Both the position numbers and the translations under genes were made by a program. This document shows, one piece after another, positions 25,990-33,061 of a DNA stretch of 33,895 nt. The DNA comes from Burkholderiales bacterium (GTDB lineage Bacteria; Vulcanimicrobiota; Xenobia; Xenobiales; Xenobiaceae). The DNA lies in assembly GCA_012799975.1 (NCBI GenBank), contig JAAZKF010000210.1:1-33895 (forward strand). The letters are read 5' to 3'. The first letter of the stretch is position 1; each line of letters begins with the position of its first letter. The notes under the pieces were generated by a model. That model saw nothing but the letters and a program-made list of their open reading frames with translations. It did no database searches and was not told the origin of the DNA.

Positions 25990-27714
25990 TCAGGCACTGG
26001 GACGGGGCAGAAAAGGCAGGGGCTCGAGGATGGCGCGTTCCTCTTCGGGGATGCGATGCAAGGGGAGCCGGATCCGGAAGAGGCTCCCCCGGTCTACCTC
26101 GCTGTTCAATTCGATGCAGCCGCCGTGCAGGTCCACCAACTGTCGGGTGATGGTCAGGCCCAGGCCGCTGCCCTCCGCCTTTCGGCTGGAACTGGTCACC
26201 CGCCTGAATAGATCGAAGATCGCCTCCTGGTGTTCGGGCTTGATTCCGACCCCGTTGTCGCGGACCTCGAGGACGGCTTCCTGTTCCTCCTGTCTCCAGC
26301 TCACCTCGACCCGGCCACCCGGACGGTTGTATTTGATCGCGTTGGAGACCAGATTGGAAAGGACCTGCCGAAGCCGGATCGGGTCGGCTTCCAGGAACAG
26401 GGAGGGCTCCTGCTCTGGCCGGGCCAGATGGACCTTTTCTTCACGGGCGAATTCAGCGTGCTGGTCCAGGACCGATAAGGCCAGATTCTTGAGGTCCAGC
26501 CGCGTCGGGTGCAGGCGGATGGCTCGCATGCCCAGGCGGGCCAGGTCGTGCAGATCCGTGATCAGGGTCTTCATTCCGCTGCTGGCGCTGGCCAGGTCGG
26601 CGACCAGTTCAGCCAGCACCGGATCTTCTCCGGCCCGTACGGCCAGGATCCCGATATAGGCCAACACCCCTTGCAGCGCGTTGCGCAGGTCGTGGGTGGC
26701 CACAGCCAGGAACTCGTCCTGGATACGGTTGACCTCGCGCAGCTCCTCGACCAGGCGCTGCTCGCGCTCGACCCGGCGCGCGCTCTGGATGGCCGCCGAG
26801 ATGTGGCCGGCGATGAGCTCCACCAGCTCCAGGTCGGAATCCAGGTAGGCGTGCGGTCGGTGGCACCAGAAGTTCAGCACCCCCAGGCACTCGTCACGGA
26901 AGAGCAGGGGGGCCGAGACCAGTGAGCGCATGCGTCCGGAGAAGCGCTCGGGCGAGTCGTGGAAGCGCGCCTCTTGATCCAGGTCGTCGATCCTCAGGCT
27001 CCGCCGCTGCAGGGTCACCCATCCGCTCAGGGTCCCCTCCAGGGGGAGCTCCTCCAGGGGAGGGTGTCCATCCTCCTGGATCGAGTACAGGGAATGGACA
27101 GTCAGAATCGGCGAGTCCTTGACGGGGAGCAGCAGAAGAGCCGATTGGTCGATGGGCAGGGCGGCCACGGCATGACGCGTGATTTCCTGCAGGATTGTGG
27201 CCAATTCAAGGGAGCGGGAGGATTCCCTGGCCACCCGCAACAGGACGTCGAGCTGATTGCTGGATCTCGAGGAGGATCGTCGAGCCGATCCCCCTGTCCA
27301 GCGCTCGACCAGGAATCCGGCCAGGTCCCCTTCTGAAAGGGTGCCGATCAGCCGCTCGCCCTCGACCACGCAGAGCATCGCGACGCCGGCGGCCCGCATC
27401 CGGTGCAGGGCCTCGACCTCGGTCAGGTCGGCAGGGACGCAGACCGCGTCGGAGAGGAAATCGGCGACGGGAAGGCGGGCCATCGCCTGCAGGTCCACCG
27501 AGTCACCCTCGGTCATCGCCCGGTGTAACAGGTCCGTGCAGCGCACCAGCCCCAGGACACTTCCACCCAGGGTTACCGGCAGGACGTCCACCCGGTGGCG
27601 GTGCATCCGTTGCAGGACCTCCCGGATGGTCTCCGAGGGGCCTGCGGTGAGGGGATCCGAGGTCATCCAGCGGCGCAAGGGCATGATAACGGGCGGAGGT
27701 TCCACGAAGACCAC
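25990..27714 (-). CDS. Soluble histidine kinase with CBS pair and GAF domain
   Basis: A 574-residue sensor kinase without membrane segments. Two CBS domains (about 12-66 and 80-138) are followed by a GAF domain (about 168-312), a coiled helix and the kinase core: H341 in FLAVATHDLRN, N-box VLSNLVSNAIKYN, G1 DNGVGI, F-box IFDLFRR, G2 GSGLGL. CBS pairs usually bind adenine nucleotides, so the kinase may read energy status together with a GAF ligand (inference). No response regulator is encoded next to it, so its partner is elsewhere. Start GTG 27714 has GGAGGA 7 bases upstream. The gene lies 34 bases after the propeller gene. Confidence 0.94.
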   Translation of the reverse strand: MVFVEPPPVIMPLRRWMTSDPLTAGPSETIREVLQRMHRHRVDVLPVTLGGSVLGLVRCTDLLHRAMTEGDSVDLQAMARLPVADFLSDAVCVPADLTEVEALHRMRAAGVAMLCVVEGERLIGTLSEGDLAGFLVERWTGGSARRSSSRSSNQLDVLLRVARESSRSLELATILQEITRHAVAALPIDQSALLLLPVKDSPILTVHSLYSIQEDGHPPLEELPLEGTLSGWVTLQRRSLRIDDLDQEARFHDSPERFSGRMRSLVSAPLLFRDECLGVLNFWCHRPHAYLDSDLELVELIAGHISAAIQSARRVEREQRLVEELREVNRIQDEFLAVATHDLRNALQGVLAYIGILAVRAGEDPVLAELVADLASASSGMKTLITDLHDLARLGMRAIRLHPTRLDLKNLALSVLDQHAEFAREEKVHLARPEQEPSLFLEADPIRLRQVLSNLVSNAIKYNRPGGRVEVSWRQEEQEAVLEVRDNGVGIKPEHQEAIFDLFRRVTSSSRKAEGSGLGLTITRQLVDLHGGCIELNSEVDRGSLFRIRLPLHRIPEEERAILEPLPFLPRPSA

Positions 27715-27748
27715 CTGCAGTCCTCCGGAAGGGTGTCCGTCCGCCCCT

Positions 27749-28720
27749 TCAGGTCTTTGCAGGCAGGCCCAGAAGGGCCCGAATGGGCGGACAGCCCGGG
27801 CGCAGGGGCCACCACGACTCGCCGAAGTCCCGCGTGAAGTAGAGCGTCCCGTTGTCGGTTCCGAAGATGAAGAAGCCTGGCAAGGAGGTCATGGCGGTGA
27901 GGCACTGACCCTTGAGGGAGGGAAGACCGTTGGAGGTAACCTGCCAGGTTCGGCCCCCATCCCGCGAGCGGGCTACCAATGAAGATCCCCCTTCGCGTTG
28001 CTGGCTGATTCCCACCATCAGCTTCTCGGGATCCTCCGGATCCAGAGCCAGGGCCTGAGTGAACAGATAGGGAAGCCCCTGGTGGGCTTCCTGCCAGGTG
28101 GAGGCCAGGTCATCCGAGCGGAAGAACCCGCCTCCGGTGGCGGCGTAGACTCGGGCGGGGCGTGCGGGATGCAGGGCCAGATCATTTACCTCCCGGCTCA
28201 GGCCCTGGTGTCTCTCGGACCAGGTCAGACCTCCGTCCAAGCTGGCTATCATTCCTCCCATGGCCACGGCTACCAGGAGAGCGCGCGGGTGCTGGGGATG
28301 CTGGCGTATGGCCTTTACCTTGGCTCGGTAGGGAGGGATCGGATAGCTCCATTTTCCGGCGCTGGGCACGGAGATGAAGGTGGCCATTCTCTCCCAGTGG
28401 GCGGCTCCATCCTGGCTGCAGAAGAGGCCTGCCGGTTGTGTGCCGGCGAAGACCATCTCGGGTTCGGACGGGTGCAGGCTCAGCGAGTGGATGTTGCTGG
28501 AGGCCAGGCCTTCCGCGAAGGTCTGCCAGTTTTCACCATCCCGGGTCCGGCTGACCAGCCCCTGGTCGGAGGCCGCCAGGAGATCTCCTTCCGGGAATTG
28601 GGCCAGAGCCTGGATCCGACGGGTGCTCAGACCATGGCTGACCAAGGTCCAGGGGAATTCCGGCATTTCCCCAGGCTTGAGGACCATCACACCCTGGTCT
28701 GTCCCCACGGCAACCCTCAT
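27749..28720 (-). CDS. Asp-box (BNR/sortilin-like) beta-propeller protein, apparently cytosolic
   Basis: A 323-residue repeat protein with at least five Asp-box turns of the S-x-D-x-G-x-T/S-W form: TRDGENWQ, SQDGAAHWE, SLDGGLTWS, SRDGGRTWQ and TRDFGESWW. Repeats of roughly 45-60 residues should form a six- or seven-bladed propeller, as in sialidase, sortilin and photosystem II factor Ycf48. No signal peptide is present; the protein opens MRVAVGTDQGVMVLKPG. No sialidase catalytic residues are evident. It may be a scaffold or assembly factor. Start ATG 28720 follows GGAGGGATTCC; an upstream ATG at 28735 would include this ribosome site. It heads an operon with the CBS-GAF kinase. Confidence 0.85.
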   Translation of the reverse strand: MRVAVGTDQGVMVLKPGEMPEFPWTLVSHGLSTRRIQALAQFPEGDLLAASDQGLVSRTRDGENWQTFAEGLASSNIHSLSLHPSEPEMVFAGTQPAGLFCSQDGAAHWERMATFISVPSAGKWSYPIPPYRAKVKAIRQHPQHPRALLVAVAMGGMIASLDGGLTWSERHQGLSREVNDLALHPARPARVYAATGGGFFRSDDLASTWQEAHQGLPYLFTQALALDPEDPEKLMVGISQQREGGSSLVARSRDGGRTWQVTSNGLPSLKGQCLTAMTSLPGFFIFGTDNGTLYFTRDFGESWWPLRPGCPPIRALLGLPAKT

Positions 28721-28831
28721 GGAATCCCTCCGCATCCGGTCATCGCGATATCGATCTGCTGATCTACGGGATCACTCCACCGGCTCCTGCCCCGTCGGCA
28801 GGGAAGGGACCAGGGGAGGGGAATTTCTCGG

Positions 28832-29959
28832 GTGATGGTAAGAAGAACATTCCTGCTATTGATGTTTTTCTGGCTTGCCCTGCCGGCGACAGCCGGAAAC
28901 GAGGCCAGCTTCCAGGCCGGTACCCGGGCCTTCGAACAGGGGGATTATCAGGCCGCGACGCGCCATTTCCAACGGGCCGTCCAGCAGGAACCCGGAGACG
29001 CCCTGAGCCATCTCTGGCTGGGCATGGCCCTGCAGCGTTCCGGCCAGCTGGACCATGCCCGTGCTTCGCTGTCCAAAGCGCTTCGCCTGGGGGGGGACTC
29101 CCAGGTAGCCGAGCATGCCCGCGCAGCCCTTCAGGCCCTGGATAGGCTTCGCCCGGTACGCCAGGAGGCGGCCCTCGGACCCTCCTCATGGCGTCGCGTC
29201 GGCGCGGTCCAGGGCCTGCTGGGTGAGGATTGGTATGTGCGCAGCACGCGATACAGCCGGGTCTGGGCTCGCCACGCGGATCGTGAGTATGTCAAGGAAT
29301 TCGTCGACAACCTGGACCGCGCGTATGAGATCAATGTGGATTTCATGGGGACCCGGGCGGGAACACCCATCAACTTCTACTGTTTCTCGATGGACAGTCC
29401 CGCCCATCGTCAGCCCCGCTTCGCCGGGCTGGGGGTGACCCGCTATCTGGGAATGGCCGTGGATCGGGACACATGCCTCATGAACCTCAGCAACTGGCGA
29501 ACATCTCAACACATCGAGCCCTGGGAGTTGACCAGGGTGGCCTGCCACGAGCTGAACCACATATTTCTGCACAATTTGAACCTGCGCAGCACCTTCGACA
29601 ACCTGACCTGGTTCGCCGAGGCCCTGGCCTACTCGATCGAGGATCGGGTTCTACCGGTCTCCCAGCAAAGAAGCCTGGAGACCATGCGGCTGGCTTTGCG
29701 TGGCTATACCTCTGTTGACGAGGATTGGCGTGCGCTGGTGGCCGAGAGGGATACCGACGAGTACGAGCAGTATCGCACCTACGACGTCCTGCTGGCCTCC
29801 ATCATCAGCTTCCTCCAGGCCTCCTACGGTCCGGACGCCGTGCCCCGGATCCTGCGCGCGGCCCGGAACTCGACCCTGGAGGAGGGCTTCCAGGCTGCCC
29901 TGGGCCGGGATGTACCCACACTGCACCGGGAATGGAAGACCTTCTACAGGATCCGCTGA
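28832..29959 (+). CDS. Secreted gluzincin-type metallopeptidase with N-terminal TPRs
   Basis: Exported protein of 375 residues. A signal peptide (about 1-21, RTFLLLMFFWLALPATAG) is followed by two tetratricopeptide repeats (about 24-90: AFEQGDYQAATRHFQRAVQQ, then GMALQRSGQLDHARASLSKA). The peptidase domain has the zinc motif HELNH (H239, E240, H243) and the downstream Glu of gluzincins in WFAEALAYSIED (E263), as in the Peptidase_MA group. The combination should give an active zinc protease in the envelope or outside. The substrate is unknown. Start GTG 28832 and ATG 28835 are both possible, behind GAGGGGA. It diverges from the propeller gene across a 111-base gap that must hold promoters for both. 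Confidence 0.88.
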   Translation: MMVRRTFLLLMFFWLALPATAGNEASFQAGTRAFEQGDYQAATRHFQRAVQQEPGDALSHLWLGMALQRSGQLDHARASLSKALRLGGDSQVAEHARAALQALDRLRPVRQEAALGPSSWRRVGAVQGLLGEDWYVRSTRYSRVWARHADREYVKEFVDNLDRAYEINVDFMGTRAGTPINFYCFSMDSPAHRQPRFAGLGVTRYLGMAVDRDTCLMNLSNWRTSQHIEPWELTRVACHELNHIFLHNLNLRSTFDNLTWFAEALAYSIEDRVLPVSQQRSLETMRLALRGYTSVDEDWRALVAERDTDEYEQYRTYDVLLASIISFLQASYGPDAVPRILRAARNSTLEEGFQAALGRDVPTLHREWKTFYRIR

Positions 29960-30379
29960 GGGTTTGGCTCGGGAGTTCGAGCGGGGTCGATGGTCGCTTC
30001 GCCTGCGAAGTCACACCTCGGAGACCTTCATACACGGCCATCCTGAACCGTGAGTTCCTTGACCCCAACCGCTCAATACCCGGAAATCTCAGCATCTCAT
30101 GGGCTTGATCCAATGCAGATGCGGGAATTTGCTACACCAGAGCGGGAGATCCTGGCAAAGCGCGACGCAATCACCGTGGACTCCGGATGATTTTGCACCG
30201 TCGGCGAAGAACAGATTGCTTCGGTATCCTCTTGACCGGCGATCCCGCCAGTGATACGATTCAAAATAGGGGAATGAATCACTCCGGTCAGGATGTACAG
30301 GGGAAAAATCCCCACAACCAAGGTTTTCTTTGTTGTCATACAGGAATACCAAATCTACTGGAATCAAGGAGCCATTTAC
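29960..30379 (+). other. 420-base intergenic region with promoter for the GGWLKG protein
   Basis: More AT-rich than the neighbouring genes. No credible ORF. It contains a weak 6-pair hairpin (29997-30010), the promoter listed at 30232-30260, and a leader of about 110 bases with a GGGG-AAAAAT-CCCC hairpin (30300-30313) before the start of the XRE-like gene. Confidence 0.6.
30232..30260 (+). promoter_or_regulatory. Sigma-70-type promoter upstream of the XRE-like gene
   Basis: TTGACC (30232-30237), a 17-base spacer and TACGAT (30255-30260), with a TG one base before the -10 (extended -10). The start of transcription would be near 30267, about 113 bases before the ATG. Confidence 0.6.
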
Positions 30380-31225
30380 ATGCCCACCTCTTCAGGCGCT
30401 TCTCGAGGACATTCCTCGCCCCGACGGCTGTCACCCGATCTGGCCGCTCTCGACCGGCGTATCCAGCAGCGATTCCGGCAGCTTCGGGAAGCGATCTCTG
30501 TTGTCGAACCCACGCGGTTGAAGGTGGCCGAGCTCCGGACCGCCCAACGGACCATTTTGGGAGACGTCCTGGGCTTGACTCCTGGCGAGGTGGCAGCCAT
30601 CGAATCCTCGCGAGACGGAGTCCCCTCCTCGGTCCTGCTGAGCCTGATGCAGCACTATGGGCTGTCGGCGCAGTTTTTCATGGTCGAAGACATGCCTCCC
30701 TCTCCTTCATTCCTGTATGAGCAACAACAACGTGAAATACAGGGGCTGTTGGTGGAACTCCGCGCCGCCGCAGCGGCTATTCCCAAGTCCTCCTCTGCGA
30801 GCCAGGCAGAACCTCGCAAGGGCGGTTGGCTGAAGGGATTGCCCCGAAATCCCAGGACCCCCGAACAACAGGCATTGCGTGACCTCTGGCAGCAGGCTCG
30901 GGACCAGGGGTTCGTCCCCAGTTCCCTCGAAAACCTCCTCGAATGGGGGCGGCAACACGGCTTCGATATCCCCGAGCCTACACCGGTCAAATCGAAGCGG
31001 AGCCGCGCTCGCAAAGGCACGCAGTTGCGAGGCCCTCGTCGCTACTCGCCGGTCCGCAAGGGTGGCTGGCTGAAGGGATTGCCCCGGAATCCCAAGACCC
31101 CTGAGCAGATCCAGACCCGGCGCATCTGGGAGGAGGCCCGCAACCTTGGCCTTCGCTTCTCCAGCATGGAAGACCTGAAAGCCTGGTGGGACCAGAACCA
31201 GCCAGATTCAGAGGACCAGCATTAG
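30380..31225 (+). CDS. XRE-like HTH protein with two GGWLKGLPRNP repeats
   Basis: I do not know this architecture. The 281-residue protein begins with a basic, Ser-rich tail and a charged helix (about 18-55). A helix-turn-helix region of the XRE or Cro type follows (about 52-105: AQRTILGDVLGLTPGEVAAIE, here read as adjoining helices, and LMQHYGLSAQFFMVED). Two copies of a roughly 50-residue module occupy 146-196 and 226-275, each opening RKGGWLKGLPRNP-R/K-TPEQ and continuing with W..AR..G....SS.E.L..W. A basic linker (KSKRSRARKG) lies between them. Likely a DNA- or RNA-binding regulator (inference). Start ATG 30380 has AAGGAG about 9 bases upstream; the gene is monocistronic. Confidence 0.8.
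   Translation: MPTSSGASRGHSSPRRLSPDLAALDRRIQQRFRQLREAISVVEPTRLKVAELRTAQRTILGDVLGLTPGEVAAIESSRDGVPSSVLLSLMQHYGLSAQFFMVEDMPPSPSFLYEQQQREIQGLLVELRAAAAAIPKSSSASQAEPRKGGWLKGLPRNPRTPEQQALRDLWQQARDQGFVPSSLENLLEWGRQHGFDIPEPTPVKSKRSRARKGTQLRGPRRYSPVRKGGWLKGLPRNPKTPEQIQTRRIWEEARNLGLRFSSMEDLKAWWDQNQPDSEDQH
30815..31204 (+). repeat. Two tandem 50-codon modules inside the XRE-like gene
   Basis: Module 1 is 30815-30967 and module 2 is 31055-31204, spaced 240 bases start to start. The first 17 codons of each are almost identical in protein, with mostly third-base differences in DNA, which indicates a duplication kept by selection. Confidence 0.85.
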
Positions 31226-31583
31226 CCGAGATTCCTGTCTCCTGCTACGCCCTCAGGAAGGGCCGGTAACAACCGTTCTCCCAGGCTCAATGCCCCAGAA
31301 TCGACGGAATACGCGAATTCGAGCTTGCCCCCCTGGGAATGAATCCTTCGGAGGCCGCGGGGGAGTCGCCGGGCCCCTGAATCCGGCGCTGGCAGGTTGC
31401 ATCAAGGGGCGCCCCGCCGGTGATGTAGTTGCCTTCACCATCAAGAGGTTCCTGGTAACCACGAGACCGCGTTGGTGGCCTGTCAGGTGGTGCGCGAAGA
31501 GACGGCGAGGTTCGGGTAGGGGATAGAGGAAACGCCAAAGGCCCCGTTCCGTGGAACGGAGCTGCAGGCTCAGTTCTTCCGGC
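31226..31583. other. 358-base intergenic region between convergent genes, possible gene or repeat relic
   Basis: No convincing gene. A minus-strand frame from TTG 31538 to 31287 has a protein-like middle (YQEPLDGEGNYITGGAPLDA) but a poor start and ragged composition, so it may be a decayed gene. CTGAATCCGGCGCTGGC at about 31377-31393 resembles the end of the palindromic element at 32299 and may be a relic of it. Confidence 0.35.
31544..31559 (-). terminator. Possible weak terminator after the 31584-31958 gene
   Basis: A 7-pair stem CCGTTCC/GGAACGG with a 2-base loop, followed on the minus strand by GGGCCTTTGGCGTTTCC. Weak. Confidence 0.35.
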
Positions 31584-31958
31584 TCAGCGGTTGTTGTAAA
31601 CCAGCCGATAGGTCCCCGGTGGTTCGATCTTCACAAACATTCCCGGCCGGAGTGACAGGATGGGAATCCGGTTGCTGTAGCCCAGGTCGGCTATGGAGGT
31701 GCGGGTGTGGGCCCGCTGCTCGATCATAGCGATCTGGCCGTCCAGACTCAGGGTGACCCGGTCGCGGAGCCAAGGGCTCTTGAAGTCGGCACCAAGGAGG
31801 GGGACGCTATCGTGATCGGTCCCGATGCCCTGAACGCCCGTTGGTGCAGCGCTACCTACCTGCTGCTGCGGGTCATACGGGTTGTAGCCAATCTGGACGT
31901 TGTCGCGACCGCGACGGGCCCGGATCTGCTCGATTTTATCCCGATGGTCCTCTGGCAT
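31584..31958 (-). CDS. Small hypothetical protein, unknown function
   Basis: A 124-residue soluble protein of no family I know. It has a charged N-terminus (MPEDHRDKIEQIRARRGRD), a Gln/Pro/Gly-rich middle without predicted structure (NPYDPQQQVGSA), and a C-terminal half that looks beta-rich (RVTLSLDGQIAMIEQRA, SLRPGMFVKIEPPGTYRLVY). No signal peptide or membrane segment. Start ATG 31958 has AAAGGGG 7 bases upstream, which supports real translation. The gene is convergent with the XRE-like gene and stands alone. Confidence 0.65.
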   Translation of the reverse strand: MPEDHRDKIEQIRARRGRDNVQIGYNPYDPQQQVGSAAPTGVQGIGTDHDSVPLLGADFKSPWLRDRVTLSLDGQIAMIEQRAHTRTSIADLGYSNRIPILSLRPGMFVKIEPPGTYRLVYNNR

Positions 31959-32298
31959 CGCGTTCCCCTTTCATCGTGTCGGACGAAGTTCGGACGGTGC
32001 GTAGAGCTTCGTCTGAAGTTCATGCACCCTGTTCATGTTATCACAGGCCATGGATTCAGGTTTCGAACCGCTTGTTACAAGAGTGTTGCCGGGAAGTGAA
32101 CCGCCGTTTCCCGATTCAAGCTACGCATATCAGCGTTAGAGCTCCCCGGCCTGAATCCGGTCGGTTCTGCTCGATGATGCCATGGCCTTCTGAACCAGAC
32201 GATGTAAGTCCTGCAGATGGCGCTTTCCGGCTTGAAATAAAATCAAAGAGTATAAGGATATCATTCAAGATGAAGGAGGGCGAGAAGCGTCCTGGTTT
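31959..32298. other. 340-base AT-richer intergenic region
   Basis: No credible gene. Bases 31982-32013 contain an inverted repeat GACGAAG/CTTCGTC (18-base loop) in the leader of the 31584-31958 gene. An AT-rich patch at 32231-32270 includes TATAAG (32251-32256), a possible -10 directed towards the palindromic element that begins at 32299, but its -35 is poor. Confidence 0.4.
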
Positions 32299-32476
32299 CT
32301 GAATCCGCCGCCTGGCGTGAGAACCGAGGCCATCGAGGCGGGTCTGGATGCCAGGAAGGCGTGTGTTCTGAGGAGCGGAGCGTAGTTGGAAACTACGTGA
32401 GCACCGCAGAGGTGCGCCTGACGACGCAGACGGGCCCGCCTCGACGGCCGAATGCCACGCCAGGCGGCGGATTCAG
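32299..32476 (+). repeat. 178-base palindromic element (MITE- or structured RNA-like), complete copy
   Basis: The ends are perfect 21-base inverted repeats (32299-32319 and 32456-32476; outer part CTGAATCCGCCGCCTGGCG). Inside, 32328-32342 pairs with 32435-32449 (14 of 15), and two hairpins follow each other: CGTAGTT-GGA-AACTACG (32381-32397) and GCACC-GCAGA-GGTGC (32401-32415). It encodes no protein. A second, inverted copy lies at 33771 and beyond. No target duplication is obvious. It could be a non-autonomous mobile element or a gene for a structured RNA; I cannot place it in a named family. Confidence 0.85.
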
Positions 32477-32488
32477 GTGGGTACCCGG

Positions 32489-32514
32489 AAAAAATCAGGG
32501 AGCGCGCTGCCTGA
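32489..32514 (-). terminator. Intrinsic terminator of the lexA operon
   Basis: On the minus strand TCAGG and CCTGA bracket AGCGCGCT with one mismatch per side, and six T follow directly. It lies 50 bases after the second small ORF and ends 13 bases before the palindromic element. Confidence 0.75.
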
Positions 32515-32564
32515 CCTGCCGGGCTTCTGGACAACGACCAGGCTCCTATAGCGGGGCAGGGGGG

Positions 32565-32813
32565 TCAGAGAAGGGAGAGGGCCCAGAAGCCGCTCAGGAT
32601 GGAACCCAACAGGAAGAGGAACCCGATGGACTGACCGGCCATCTGTAGGATTTCGGAAAGAGGACCGGCCAGTTCCTCTCGGAATGACAGGTGCCAGGGA
32701 GTGCGGGGCCGGCCCGGGCAGGCCGGGGGGACCGCGACCAGGCGGGTGGGTCTGGGGGGGAGGGTGCGGCAACCCCAGGGATGCTCTTCGAGGCGCCAGG
32801 CGGGCTGGTTCAT
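32565..32813 (-). CDS. Small membrane protein, second ORF after lexA
   Basis: Predicted 82-residue protein not recognised as a family. The N-terminal 45 residues are polar and Pro/Arg-rich (EEHPWGCRTLPPRPTRL), a short amphipathic stretch follows (SFREELAGPLSEILQM), and the C-terminus is one hydrophobic helix (about 62-82, SIGFLFLLGSILSGFWALSL) ending the chain, as in tail-anchored proteins. Start ATG 32813 is preceded by GGAGGAAATC, a strong site; an ATG at 32825 would overlap it. The position in an SOS-controlled operon with its own terminator suggests a damage-induced protein. SOS operons often carry small division inhibitors (SulA, YneA, SidA), but no sequence likeness is claimed. Confidence 0.6.
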   Translation of the reverse strand: MNQPAWRLEEHPWGCRTLPPRPTRLVAVPPACPGRPRTPWHLSFREELAGPLSEILQMAGQSIGFLFLLGSILSGFWALSLL

Positions 32814-32850
32814 GATTTCCTCCATCTAGGATCCCGATTCCCGGGGTTTG

Positions 32851-33048
32851 TCAGCGTTCGGACCGGGGGGCAGGGTAGTGGGCGACGACCTCGCTGCTGG
32901 GGAATAATTCCAGGGCGGCCCGAACGAATCGGGTGTGGGGGGAACGGCCCTGCCTGGATGAAGGGCGGGGACGTCGGGAGGTCGAGGGGCACCTCAGGGG
33001 GGCGGGTGGGGCCCATCCTGAAGGGTGGGGAGCCGGCAGAGCGCACAT
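32851..33048 (-). CDS. Small ORF directly after lexA, unknown
   Basis: Predicted 65-residue protein. The lexA stop codon runs into a ribosome site (TAAGGAGG, then 8 bases to ATG 33048), and the next ORF starts 37 bases after this one ends. The N-terminal two thirds are Pro/Arg/Ser-rich and low in structure; the last 25 residues (RFVRAALELFPSSEVVAHYP) look like one helix and a strand. Composition is close to that of non-coding high-GC DNA, so coding status rests mostly on the ribosome site and operon position. No function is proposed. Confidence 0.45.
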   Translation of the reverse strand: MCALPAPHPSGWAPPAPLRCPSTSRRPRPSSRQGRSPHTRFVRAALELFPSSEVVAHYPAPRSER

Positions 33049-33061
33049 GTCTTGGGCCTCC

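Noticed and set aside
30097-30367. Minus-strand open frames in the 30.1-30.4 kb gap
   Set aside because: They overlap the promoter and leader of the XRE-like gene, lack ribosome sites and have no protein-like pattern.
32264-32302. Ten-codon ORF (MKEGEKRPGF) upstream of the element
   Set aside because: Too short to support, weak promoter context, and it runs into the terminal repeat.
32299-32476. Naming the palindromic element as HEARO/omegaRNA or a REP/BIME
   Set aside because: The shape is suggestive, but I cannot match the sequence to any of these from memory, and no IscB, TnpB or RAYT gene is in view.
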